64,000 bases of DNA from Cladopsammia gracilis. Lineage: Eukaryota > Cnidaria > Anthozoa > Scleractinia > Dendrophylliidae. The notes beneath the pieces were generated by a model that saw nothing but the letters and a program-made list of their open reading frames with translations, had not been told where the DNA came from and did not search any database. The stretch spans positions 248,001 through 312,000 of the forward strand of contig JAJGOT010000038.1 of NCBI GenBank assembly GCA_022457155.1, in the 5' to 3' direction. Below are positions 9,924 to 18,257 of this stretch, piece by piece. How positions within the stretch are numbered: position 1 is the stretch's first letter; each line of letters begins with the position of its first letter. Both the position numbers and the translations under genes were made by a program.

Positions 9924-10544
9924 ATGAATCCCGCGAAAATATCTATCCCCGACTGCTCTCTCGACAACCCCGTGAAAAAATCTTCCGGAAAAATCTCTTT
10001 CTGTCTCCTCCCATGCCTTCACAATGACAAATGGCTCAAAGTGAAACTCCAAACCAAATTCAAGATTTTCGCTCATCAAGGTGAATCGTTTTCTCTGGGA
10101 ATCACTCTTCCGGAAGAAAACATCAAATTTTTCAAAGATTTGGAAAAACATCTCAACTCTGCTGCGATGAAAAAGAAGCAGGCAATCAAAGAGATTTCCC
10201 CGTCTTTTGCTCGATTTCAGGAGGGAGATTTCACTCTCGTGAAAATCGACAAATCCGAGCAGGAAAAGATTTATGCCAAGATTTATCCCTCCAAACTCAA
10301 GCACACGGATTTCTCGTGTCGATTTTGGGAATTGTGCGACGATGGGAAGAAAAAGCCAATCCTGAGGCAAAAAGAACTCATTGGCGTTCCTCTCCGGGGG
10401 CAAGTTGTGTTTTCAATCAAACACCTTTTCTGCGGAAATCTGAAAGCCATCACATGCATCGTGGATGAAGTTTTGGTGGAGGAAAAGGTGGAAGCTGCTT
10501 CAGAATTCGACGAGTTTGAGGACAAGAATGAGGATGAAGATTGA
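9924..10544 (+). CDS. Candidate ssDNA-binding protein with acidic tail
   Basis: 206 residues starting at MNPAKIS (AAAAAATG context); a longer in-frame start at 9879 would overlap the previous gene. The body is lysine-rich with alternating beta-type segments, and the protein ends in a strongly acidic tail of about 15 residues (EFDEFEDKNEDED). A basic, beta-rich domain plus a C-terminal acidic tail next to PolB is the layout of viral and phage ssDNA-binding proteins. No family motif is certain, so the function is inferred from architecture and position. Two cysteines near residues 22-27 are not part of an obvious zinc site. Confidence 0.45.
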   Translation: MNPAKISIPDCSLDNPVKKSSGKISFCLLPCLHNDKWLKVKLQTKFKIFAHQGESFSLGITLPEENIKFFKDLEKHLNSAAMKKKQAIKEISPSFARFQEGDFTLVKIDKSEQEKIYAKIYPSKLKHTDFSCRFWELCDDGKKKPILRQKELIGVPLRGQVVFSIKHLFCGNLKAITCIVDEVLVEEKVEAASEFDEFEDKNEDED

Positions 10545-10783
10545 AGTTGGATCTCGCTGAAATCTGGAGGAAACTCCAAATTATTTTTCAGAATCTGATT
10601 CTGAAAAATATTTTTGTGATTTTTCAGTGAATTTGGGCAGAACCTTTTTCCTGATTTTTTCAGATTTGCCACGTGTGACAGGTCTGATTTTGCCCCAGAT
10701 TTTTTCAGTTCATTTGGGCAGATTTTCCACGTACATTTGCTCCGGAAAATGATTTTGAAAATGAATTTGAAAATGAATTTGAT
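10545..10783. other. Spacer after the ssDNA-binding candidate
   Basis: AT-rich, with repeated TTTTTCAG and TTTGGGCAGA words (for example near 10620 and 10705), leading into the repeat array. No gene seen. Confidence 0.5.
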
Positions 10784-11445
10784 TTCTGGAAAAAATATCT
10801 GTTCCAGAAAAATGAATTTGAATTCTGGAAAAAATATCTGTTCCAGAAAAATGAATTTTGAATTTTGAATTTGAATTCTGGAAAAAATATCTATTCCAGA
10901 AAAATGAATTTGATTTCTGGAAAAAATATCTGTTCCAGAAAAATGAATTTGAATTTTGATTTCTGGAAAAAAATATCTGTTCCAGAAAAATGAATTTTGA
11001 ATTTTGAATTCTGGAAAAAATATCTGTTCCAGAAAAATGAATTTGAATTTTGAATTTGATTTCTGGAAAAAATATCTGTTCCAGAAAAATGAATTTTGAA
11101 TTTTGAATTCTGGAAAAAATATCTGTTCCAGAAAAACGAATTTGAATTTTGAATTTGATTTCTGGAAAAAATATCTGCTCCAGAAAAATGAATTTGAATT
11201 CTGGAAAAAATATCTGTTCCAGAAAAACGAATTTGAATTTTGAATTTGATTTCTGGAAAAAATATCTGCTCCAGAAAAACGAATTTGAATTTTGAATTTG
11301 ATTTCTGGAAAAAATATCTGCTCCAGAAAAACGAATTTGAATTTTGAATTTGAATTTGATTTCTGGAAAAAATATCTGCTACAGAAAAACGAATTTGAAT
11401 TTTGAATTTGAATTTGATTTCTGGAAAAAATATCTGCTCCAGAAA
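10784..11445. repeat. Array of 14 hairpin units TTCTGGAA...TTCCAGAA
   Basis: Fourteen copies of TTCTGGAAAAAATATCTG followed by TTCCAGAA (or the variants CTCCAGAA, CTACAGAA, ATTCCAGAA) are separated by GAATTTGAATTTTGAATTTGAT-type spacers. Each unit is an 8-bp inverted repeat around a 10-nt loop, and both arms match the heat-shock-element core TTCnnGAA. The open frame on the minus strand through the array (10891-11556) is periodic translation of the repeat, not a gene. Role unknown; a replication, packaging or enhancer array is possible. Confidence 0.9.
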
Positions 11446-12406
11446 AACGAATTTGAATTTTGAATTTGAAATTGCAAATTCATTTCCTGGGGGAAATGAC
11501 TTTGAAAATCTGGGAATGACATGAATCTTTTTCCCCGGAGCAGAATTTGACCTCAAAATTCACACAAAATTTGGGGAAAGTTGTCAAGGGGAGAATTTTT
11601 GCAATCCGGGGTCTATTTTGGGCCATTGTGGGGAAAAAACTGCCCTCTGTGCCCTGCTTTTCTGCTGAACTCAGGAGAAAATGGCAAAAAACCCCATAAA
11701 GACGTGTTGGTTTGGCGAAATTTGAGTTTTAGGATTTAAAATAGGTTTTCAATCAAAACAAAAAACAAAATTCTTCCAGAAAATAGTTTTCAGCTTCCCC
11801 ACCCACGTGATGGGGGAAGTCAACTTTTTTCAGTTCATTTTCCTGCGAAAATGAACTCAAAAATTCAGGAAAGTTTCATTTTGTCCCCTGAATTTGTCAT
11901 TTTCCCCCTGAATTTGTCATTTTGTCCCCTGAATTTGTCATTTTCCCCCTGAATTCGCCGGATGAATTTTGAAAAACCCACTCAGGGGAATGATTTTCAA
12001 ATTTTGCTGAATTCAGCATTGTTCCGGAAACTGATTTTGGAATGAAATTTCCTCCGGAGAATTCCTCCCATATTATTTGGAGGAAAATTTTTTTCCAAAT
12101 TTTTTTTCCAAATTTTATAAATGAAGGGATGTCCGGGGGATGAAAAATCTCCCCAAACGGATTTTGTGATGAAAAATCACCCCCAAAAACGGATTTTGGG
12201 ATGAAAATCCTCTGGGGATTGAAAATCTCTCCGGGGTTTGAAAATCTTTCGCTGAAAATCAGCGGAAAATTCAAATTCATGAAAATTTCTGCTCCATTTC
12301 AGCTAAAACTCAGTTAACTAAATTGGAGAAATGATTGGTCAAAATTGAGCTTTATCCAGATAAAATGGGATTTTAATTTTTTATTTCCTTTTTTTCTCCA
12401 AAGAAA
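11446..12406. repeat. Non-coding stretch with short tandem repeats
   Basis: 11879-11953 holds about four copies of CCCCTGAATTTGTCATTTT. 12117-12250 holds degenerate repeats of CGGATTTTGTGATGAAAATC type. The minus-strand open frame at 11897-12280 is a by-product of these repeats. An upstream TTCAGTTCATTT word recurs near 10705 and 11830. No gene is supported. Confidence 0.6.
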
Positions 12407-12988
12407 ATGTCGAAGCCAGCACCAACGCATTTTTCAATCTCCGATGGGAAAAAAAACAAAAATTTCACTTCCATCAATTCAGCGGCAAAAGAATATGGAA
12501 TCTCAAATTGCGCAATCACAAATGCATTGAAAAAAGAAAACTCAACCATCACCCGGAGGTCGGACAAGAAAAAATTCTTCCTCGGCGAACCAAAAGCGGA
12601 AGATTCACAACTTTCTCGCGAAATCGATTTTTCTTCACTCCCAATGGATGAGGAATGGTTTGAAAAATTCAAGATCGCTGTTCCAGATTTTGATGAACTT
12701 TGTCGAATGATTGCGAATAAATTATTCGCGGATGAAGATCTCGAATTGGACTGGAAGAAAAAAGAATTGAAATACAACGATGAAGCCGTTTGCTTGATCA
12801 AAATCATTTCCATCATCTGCAGAGTGGCTTTTCAGGTGAACCGAGATCAAGCCCGAATAGTCCTGGAGGAAAAAATTGGGAAAAAAGATTTTCAACCCTT
12901 AAAACTAGTTCAAATGGTCGCATCTTTGAGGAAAAATGAAAGAACATTTCACGTTGACATATTCAATAAAATCAGGAAATTCAAGTGA
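12407..12988 (+). CDS. HTH (NUMOD1-like) DNA-binding protein
   Basis: 193 residues starting in AGAAAATG. Residues ~10-60 have the pattern of a NUMOD1-type or related helix-turn-helix: a phenylalanine-rich beta start, then SINSAAKEYGIS, then AITNALKK, and a basic stretch with ITRRSDKKKFF. This fold usually binds DNA next to nuclease or recombinase domains, but none follows. The rest (70-193) is acidic, mostly helical and unrecognised. The start type groups it with replication/regulatory genes. It may be a regulator acting on the neighbouring repeat array; that is inference. Confidence 0.55.
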   Translation: MSKPAPTHFSISDGKKNKNFTSINSAAKEYGISNCAITNALKKENSTITRRSDKKKFFLGEPKAEDSQLSREIDFSSLPMDEEWFEKFKIAVPDFDELCRMIANKLFADEDLELDWKKKELKYNDEAVCLIKIISIICRVAFQVNRDQARIVLEEKIGKKDFQPLKLVQMVASLRKNERTFHVDIFNKIRKFK

Positions 12989-13024
12989 TTTTCCCCTGAT
13001 TTTTCATTCCCCAGAAATGAAAAC

Positions 13025-13531
13025 TCAACTCTCAAATCTTTCTTCCCAGTCCTTCTCAAACCGCTCCAAATCCAACCCCAAATCAATCACAATCCCATCA
13101 ATCGCTTCCATTGAAAACAAAAATTCATCTCTGTCGAATTTTCCTCCCCGCAAAGCGAAGCGCAAATCACTCAATGTTTTTTCATAGGTGGTGAAAGCGA
13201 ATTTCGCCATCTCAATTTTGCTTTTCAGGTTCTTCATTTCATTCGCGGTTTTGACGACCAACCCCAATCCTGAAATCACTCCCAAAACGATTGGATTCAT
13301 TGTTGCTGCCCCAGCAATCGTCCCGATTGCAACCAGACCGGAAGAGGTCAAATTCAGGAGCAGATTCATTTTCTTGAATCGGCCATGCGCTCGTTTGAGA
13401 CACCAAAATCTTTTGTGATAAAATCGAAAAAGTTTTTTGATCTCTTCCAGTTCTTCTTCCCGAATTGCGGGGTTGATGTGATTGAAAGCAAAAATGCTTT
13501 GTTTTCGCTCGGCTCGCTTCGCTCGCTTCAT
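13025..13531 (-). CDS. Two-helix membrane protein
   Basis: 168 residues with a basic N-terminus, two close hydrophobic segments at ~56-74 and ~79-94 joined by a short TMNP turn (a hairpin), then a charged helical tail. This suggests a membrane-inserted protein with both ends on one side, perhaps a virion or infected-cell membrane protein. The first residues (KRAKRAERK) are encoded by a GCTTCGCTC repeat that recurs in the element. Start context TGAAAAATG. It is last in the minus-strand group after the fibre, whose stop lies 16 bases upstream. Family not named. Confidence 0.6.
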   Translation of the reverse strand: MKRAKRAERKQSIFAFNHINPAIREEELEEIKKLFRFYHKRFWCLKRAHGRFKKMNLLLNLTSSGLVAIGTIAGAATMNPIVLGVISGLGLVVKTANEMKNLKSKIEMAKFAFTTYEKTLSDLRFALRGGKFDRDEFLFSMEAIDGIVIDLGLDLERFEKDWEERFES

Positions 13532-13546
13532 TTTTCAGGGAGAAAA

Positions 13547-15376
13547 TCATTTTTCAATCAGAATTGTCGCTTTTGCTCTTTGAATGGCATTTCCATCCGA
13601 GAGAGCCAGATAGAAAGCTTCTTCCTGCCCAACATGGAGATTGAAGGTGAACTGCAGTGAACCAAATGAATTGGTGGAAGGTCTGACTGCTTTCCGAGTG
13701 ATGCGATCTCCTTTAACAACACTTGTCATGATGATGGTTGCTGCACTCACTGGGTTGGAACCGCGTTGAAGAATGAAAACCGTGACATTCAAAATCCGGA
13801 AGTCAGATCCAAATTGTTGCCAATAATTTGTTTCATCTTCCTCTTCATTTGGGAAGATCAAACAATCACCGTGTTTTCCTTTCAAAAATCTTGCAAAAAT
13901 GAAGTGTTTTGACGGGCGAAGCGGCAAATTCAACAAGGAGTGCGAATTCAAATCCAAGTCAGTCTCCATGACCATCTTCCCCGCTTGGAAAACGAAAGGG
14001 GAATCATAAACGCTGCTTTCAACATCAGGTTGGGAACCAGCAATGCCATATATGATCAGATTTGCATTTCCTTTTTCAGCTGACTCGGCAGTGCCTCGCC
14101 ATTTCAAATCCAGGAAAATAAATTCAGGTGGGGAAATCCTCCATTTGTGCATGTGGATGATGGATCTGGAATACCCCGAAAACTTCTTAGTTGATTGTTG
14201 ATTTATATTCAGACTTGTGCTCACAACGTTGACGCTCACGCCATCCATTGTCGCGGGGAAGAATTCCACGCACACGGTGTATTCTCCCTCTGGGAGTTTG
14301 AACATATTGAATCCAAGTCTCCCAGAGTATTCATTAAAAAGATCTTTTGTGATTTGTAAGTCATAAGCCTTCTTGTTGAAATGATGCGGCGAATCTGGAA
14401 AATCACTTATCCCAGTCACTGTCATATGATGTTCAGAGCTGGATTCATCCACATCTTCCATCAGATAGCGGAATGCGTCCTTTGGGTGAGAGGTTGACGT
14501 GATATGCGATTCATTTACGTATTTTTTGATCTTCTCTTCTAATTCCATCGTGTGGGCTACCACACCTCCTATCTGGTTATCCACATAAGATTTTGACGTG
14601 GGTTGTCGCTTCAGAGTTGGCGTTGCAATATTGTTGATTTGTTGCGAGTTCATATCCAGGTTTCCGGTCATTGTCCCGCCTTCCAACGAAAGCTTTTTCG
14701 CGGATTGGGCATCCACATATCGCATATTTGCACCCTGATCGGCAACTTCGGGATCTTTCACGTTAAAAATGGTGTGATTTCCCATATCCAAAGCTGTCTC
14801 CATTGGAAACGTCTCTTTGCGGCTGAGAAAGATATTTTTGGTGTCATTATAAGAAACCAGGTTGTTATAATGCGCTCCCAAATCATGCCATGTTTGTTGT
14901 TTTGAGTTTTTCACGTTGAAAAGTTCTTTTAAATCAATATCCTTCGTGACTTCATGAGTGTGAGCCGGAGCATCAGGGTGGAATTTCTTCAGAGTGACCA
15001 TATTCACCGCTGACAAATCCTGGTTTTCATCAGTGTCCAGATTGACGATCAATTTGCGATTCATTTCTATTTCCCCGGGGTTGATGAGTTTTTGTCCCCT
15101 GAGATCAAGATCCCCAGTCATATGCGAGGAACCATCCACCTGGAGAGAATCTGCTCGCAATTGCGTTGCAAGCGTGTCAACTTGTAGCTTTGTGATTGCA
15201 TCCGAATTCCCCGTTCCTTCAGCGATATTGGTCAGGCGTTTTCTTTGCAGGTCGAAGTCCCCTGCTGGCGTCAACTTGAAACCAACTCCTGGCAATCCAT
15301 CTTTTCCATCTTTTCCATCTTTCGCGCCATGGGCGCGGGTGCTTGTTTCAGACAGCAATCCATTTGAATAACTCAT
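13547..15376 (-). CDS. Phage-like trimeric fibre / attachment protein
   Basis: 609 residues. Start at 15376 chosen because it sits in ATTTAAAATG, whose TAA is the stop of the ATPase gene; a longer frame to 15484 would overlap that gene. Near the N-terminus is a short collagen-like run (GKDGKDGLPG). Residues ~35-270 contain repeated tail-fibre modules of the type MTG(D/N)LD...(L/I)xN with paired YVD boxes, as in bacteriophage tail fibres, and a last copy (ETDLDLNSHSLLNL) precedes a beta-rich C-terminal head of about 110 residues. The likely role is a trimeric receptor-binding spike on the penton. The architecture is clear; receptor and host range are unknown. Confidence 0.7.
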   Translation of the reverse strand: MSYSNGLLSETSTRAHGAKDGKDGKDGLPGVGFKLTPAGDFDLQRKRLTNIAEGTGNSDAITKLQVDTLATQLRADSLQVDGSSHMTGDLDLRGQKLINPGEIEMNRKLIVNLDTDENQDLSAVNMVTLKKFHPDAPAHTHEVTKDIDLKELFNVKNSKQQTWHDLGAHYNNLVSYNDTKNIFLSRKETFPMETALDMGNHTIFNVKDPEVADQGANMRYVDAQSAKKLSLEGGTMTGNLDMNSQQINNIATPTLKRQPTSKSYVDNQIGGVVAHTMELEEKIKKYVNESHITSTSHPKDAFRYLMEDVDESSSEHHMTVTGISDFPDSPHHFNKKAYDLQITKDLFNEYSGRLGFNMFKLPEGEYTVCVEFFPATMDGVSVNVVSTSLNINQQSTKKFSGYSRSIIHMHKWRISPPEFIFLDLKWRGTAESAEKGNANLIIYGIAGSQPDVESSVYDSPFVFQAGKMVMETDLDLNSHSLLNLPLRPSKHFIFARFLKGKHGDCLIFPNEEEDETNYWQQFGSDFRILNVTVFILQRGSNPVSAATIIMTSVVKGDRITRKAVRPSTNSFGSLQFTFNLHVGQEEAFYLALSDGNAIQRAKATILIEK

Positions 15377-15377
15377 T

Positions 15378-16013
15378 TTAAATGCTTTCATCAAAGTTTT
15401 TGGCAATGAATTTCCTCGGCTTATCCACATACAGGAAAGAGAACGGATCATGCATTGCTTTCCGATAATCTTCTTTGCTGACATTGTTCTCCCTGCAGAT
15501 CGCCGTAATTTCTTTGTTGCTTGGGAATTCGAAGATGCAAAAATGCGAGCAATTCAGGCGGATATCTTTTGGTGTTCCGAAATAACTTTGCGAAAGATAA
15601 ATCACAGAACATTTCTTGTGCCTGCCCTGAATGAAATAATCAATCAATGGCTTTTGGTTTTTTTCGGAAACAAAATCATCGAAAACAACCAGCTTTTGAT
15701 TCTCCCCTGACAATTCAGAAACTGGGATGATTTCATCCGGGGATGCTTCCACAACGTCATACCCAGCTTCTTTGCTGAATGGGCGAAATGTTTTCAGCAG
15801 ATGTTGATATTTGGTTTGGTCAAGATTTTTCGCATAGAGATAAATTTTATCGTAGAAGAGCAGCGGGCGGAGGATCATATCCAGGAGAACATTTGTTTTC
15901 CCCGATCCCGAAGGGCCACAGATCAACATTCTGAAAGTTCGATCCGGCATGAAAGGGTGAAGTTGTTTGAAATTCGTGATTGGATCCTGACAATCATAAT
16001 TTGGAATCTTCAT
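15378..16013 (-). CDS. FtsK/HerA (A32-like) DNA-packaging ATPase
   Basis: 211 residues; start at 16013 in AATAAAATG (an upstream in-frame ATG at 16028 lacks the motif). Walker A is GPSGSGKT at 33-40, Walker B LVVFDDF at 108-114, and a sensor-like VIYLSQSYF follows at ~137-145. This is the genome-packaging motor of double-jelly-roll viruses and a core Polinton gene. The length is usual for the family. The stop codon TAA is embedded in the start motif of the fibre gene, so the two genes abut. Confidence 0.93.
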   Translation of the reverse strand: MKIPNYDCQDPITNFKQLHPFMPDRTFRMLICGPSGSGKTNVLLDMILRPLLFYDKIYLYAKNLDQTKYQHLLKTFRPFSKEAGYDVVEASPDEIIPVSELSGENQKLVVFDDFVSEKNQKPLIDYFIQGRHKKCSVIYLSQSYFGTPKDIRLNCSHFCIFEFPSNKEITAICRENNVSKEDYRKAMHDPFSFLYVDKPRKFIAKNFDESI

Positions 16014-16082
16014 TTTATTAATGAACATGGCGTTCTTTATCTTGTTCTACATCCCAAATTTGTGTTTCTGGGATATAAAATG
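16011..16082. promoter_or_regulatory. Divergent start region of ATPase and PPxY genes
   Basis: Sixty-six bases separate two outward-facing starts, each in a TAAAATG motif (ATTAATAAAATG on minus, GATATAAAATG on plus). Both genes must be promoted from this short interval, which makes the motif the best promoter candidate. No other conserved box is obvious. Confidence 0.5.
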
Positions 16083-17066
16083 AGTTTATTGAAATGGCAA
16101 GAAATGGCTAAAAGCAAATCTGCTTTGGGCAAAAAAATCAACTTTGTTCACAATGCTATCACCCAGAAAAAGTTGGGTGAAGAGACAAGTCAAATCGGAC
16201 TTGAAAAAACATTCAAACCCATCACATCGAAACTGGATGAGGTGATTGAGTCGAACTTGGGGCCGCTTCGGCCACTTCCCCGGAAAAAGAAAAAAGCCAA
16301 ACCAGCGGAGATTGATTATCTCCCCGAAGTCGACCCATTTGAAGATATGGATGTCGAAGGCCTGTTTGATGAGGCCGTTCCATCCCAACCCAAGAAGCAA
16401 ATTTCAGCAGCTCCTCCAACATATGAAGAAGTTGTGGAAGAGATGGGGGAAGATCCACCTGAATATGAAGAAGACGACTCTCCCGATTATGCTCTTGCGC
16501 CGGGAGATGAAGAGGATGAGGAAGGAGATAAAACCAATCAGATATTGAGAGACCTGGACCTCACGGATTACAATACTGTGGAGAAAACTCTCAGGGAAAA
16601 TGTTACAACAGCGAGGAAAATCCAGTATCTCGGTGATCTTGTGAACATAGCAAGATTCCGCAGAAATCAGTTGAAAGGTTACAAATCATCCTGGTCCAAA
16701 AAATTCCAAAGAGGGGAAATAACGGAAGAGCAAAAGAAGTTGCAACATCAAAGGATAGATCGCGCAGCCCGAGTTCTGACTGAATACATAGATCATTATA
16801 AAGAAAAAGGGGGAAAGATGATGGAGGAAAAGAAGAAGACGGGTTCGGGGTTGAAAAAAAGAAAAAAAGGTGGATCCATCCGTTTTTTCTCCAACCCCGC
16901 AGATCTCCTCCAGAAACTTGAGGTCATTGTTGGCTCCATTCTCGCTGGGAATACGAATTCAGGCATCAGAAATACCGGGGTTGGTATTCTTGATCTTCTC
17001 CTGAAAGAAAACGCCATCAACAGATCCCAGCATGAGAAGCTCTTCAGAAAGTATTTCAAACTCTAA
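16080..17066 (+). CDS. Virion protein with two PPxY motifs
   Basis: 328 residues from the ATG in TATAAAATG; the longer open frame to 15801 is antisense to the ATPase. Two PPxY motifs (PPTY 112-115, PPEY 126-129) lie in an acidic, disordered region. PPxY recruits Nedd4-type ubiquitin ligases and is used by retroviral Gag and by adenovirus protein VI. A basic KKKKAK run lies at ~75; the C-terminal half is helical and basic, ending in a compact domain. It sits between ATPase and penton, so a minor capsid/internal role like adenovirus pVI is inferred. The stop TAA overlaps the next start motif. Confidence 0.6.
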   Translation: MSLLKWQEMAKSKSALGKKINFVHNAITQKKLGEETSQIGLEKTFKPITSKLDEVIESNLGPLRPLPRKKKKAKPAEIDYLPEVDPFEDMDVEGLFDEAVPSQPKKQISAAPPTYEEVVEEMGEDPPEYEEDDSPDYALAPGDEEDEEGDKTNQILRDLDLTDYNTVEKTLRENVTTARKIQYLGDLVNIARFRRNQLKGYKSSWSKKFQRGEITEEQKKLQHQRIDRAARVLTEYIDHYKEKGGKMMEEKKKTGSGLKKRKKGGSIRFFSNPADLLQKLEVIVGSILAGNTNSGIRNTGVGILDLLLKENAINRSQHEKLFRKYFKL

Positions 17067-17067
17067 A

Positions 17068-17844
17068 ATGGAAATCGAAAGAGAAATTGTCCTGTCATCC
17101 TTTTCCGTCAAGACTGGGGGAAACAAACCAGAAAATTTCACAACAAAATTCAATCGGCCCATTGTTTTGGATCCAAATTCCCAATATGTTGTTGGGTTGA
17201 ACAGAATTATCAATATGAGTTTTACGTGGTATAACATCAATGCGGCATTGAAAAATCAGCTGATCAGATTCAGCTCTGACGGTGGGAAAACATTTTCCGA
17301 TATCGCCTTTCCCGCTGGGGTTTGGGATTATTCCACTTTGAATGCGGCAATTCGAAACGCAACAGGCCCACTCGCAGGCAGCACCCCAGGAAAGAATGAA
17401 AAATTCCCAATCAATCTTGCTTTCTCTCCCACAACTTTTAGAGTAACAATCACGCTGGAAGAAAACTGGCAACTTGATCTCGAGAAATCCAACTTTGGCG
17501 AACTCATTGGGTTTGAGAAAAAGATTCTGAAAGATAAAGTCAATGTTGGCCCCAGAGTTCCAAACCTCAGTCAAGATACTGATATGTTGAACGTTCATTG
17601 CGATCTCACAAGTGATTCGCTTGTGGATGGGGAAGAGAGTGATATCATCTTCTCCTTTTCAACATCTGTTCTGCAGGCCTCCTATAGTTTCACTCTTGAA
17701 CCCATGAGAGTGATGTTCAGCCCTGTGAATAAAAACAGAATACGCTTCATTCGGATTTATATCACCGATGGGAAAAGGCGGATTGTTGATTTGAATGGGG
17801 CTGATACAGCGTTCTCTCTTATCTTGAAAAAACAAATAAAATGA
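17068..17844 (+). CDS. Minor capsid (penton) protein, single jelly roll
   Basis: 258 residues starting in CTAAAATG. The pattern is that of Polinton/adenovirus-lineage penton proteins: an N-terminal strand with FTTKFNRPI, then LDPNSQYVVGLNRI and SFTWYNI, the FPAGVWDYSTLNAAI stretch, a middle beta region, and a C-terminal strand (NGADTAFSLILKK). It forms the pentameric vertices and is the natural anchor for the fibre. It overlaps the following gene by four bases (ATGA). The frame is intact. Confidence 0.85.
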   Translation: MEIEREIVLSSFSVKTGGNKPENFTTKFNRPIVLDPNSQYVVGLNRIINMSFTWYNINAALKNQLIRFSSDGGKTFSDIAFPAGVWDYSTLNAAIRNATGPLAGSTPGKNEKFPINLAFSPTTFRVTITLEENWQLDLEKSNFGELIGFEKKILKDKVNVGPRVPNLSQDTDMLNVHCDLTSDSLVDGEESDIIFSFSTSVLQASYSFTLEPMRVMFSPVNKNRIRFIRIYITDGKRRIVDLNGADTAFSLILKKQIK

Positions 17845-18251
17845 AAAGTTATGAATTCTCTCGTTTTTTCCACCCCCAGCTGGGGCGGTTTGTCTTCCGG
17901 CATAAAGGAACAGGTGTCATTGTGGACAATATTTTCAAACCAATGAGGAAGGTCGCATCAGTCGTCTTCAATAAATTCGCAAAACCCATTGCGAAAAAAG
18001 CATTGGAATCAGGAATTTCTCACGCTGGGGATAAACTCGGCAAAAAAGTAGTTGAAAAATCTGGTGATTTGATCATGAAAAAGCTGGGAAATATGAGAAA
18101 GGGGAGCAAAAAACCGCCAGCTCTCGCTTCGCTCGCTTCGCTTCGCTCAGCTCGACCACAATCAGCCCCTGCGTCAACCTCCGGAGAAAGTTCTGATGCC
18201 ATATTGAACAGGTTGATCTCTGGGCAGGGAGTCCGAAAAAGAAAAAAATAA
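17841..18251 (+). CDS. Small basic pX/pVI-like virion protein
   Basis: 136 residues starting in AATAAAATG. It is strongly basic, with an amphipathic region (KKALESGISHAGDKLGKKVVEKSGDL shortened here to its key words AGDKLGKK and SGDLIMKKL) and a basic C-terminus GVRKRKK. Polintons carry small basic or membrane-active proteins at this place, between penton and major capsid gene, likened to adenovirus core or pVI proteins. The Ala/Ser/Leu stretch at ~95-110 is encoded by the GCTTCGCTC repeat. Core-DNA binding or membrane disruption is inferred. Confidence 0.5.
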   Translation: MKSYEFSRFFHPQLGRFVFRHKGTGVIVDNIFKPMRKVASVVFNKFAKPIAKKALESGISHAGDKLGKKVVEKSGDLIMKKLGNMRKGSKKPPALASLASLRSARPQSAPASTSGESSDAILNRLISGQGVRKRKK

Positions 18252-18257
18252 TATAAA

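Noticed and set aside
9894..10403. 169-codon minus-strand frame
   Set aside because: Antisense shadow of the ssDNA-binding candidate, which has the better start and composition.
10784..11445. CRISPR array
   Set aside because: Units are internally palindromic, but the spacers are themselves repetitive (GAATTTGAATTTT) and no cas genes are present; the host is eukaryotic.
10891..11556. 221-codon minus-strand frame through the hairpin array
   Set aside because: Periodic translation of a tandem DNA repeat; composition follows the repeat and nothing else supports a protein.
11897..12280. 127-codon minus-strand frame in the Polinton spacer
   Set aside because: Derived from short tandem repeats of AATTTGTCATTTT and GATGAAAATC type.
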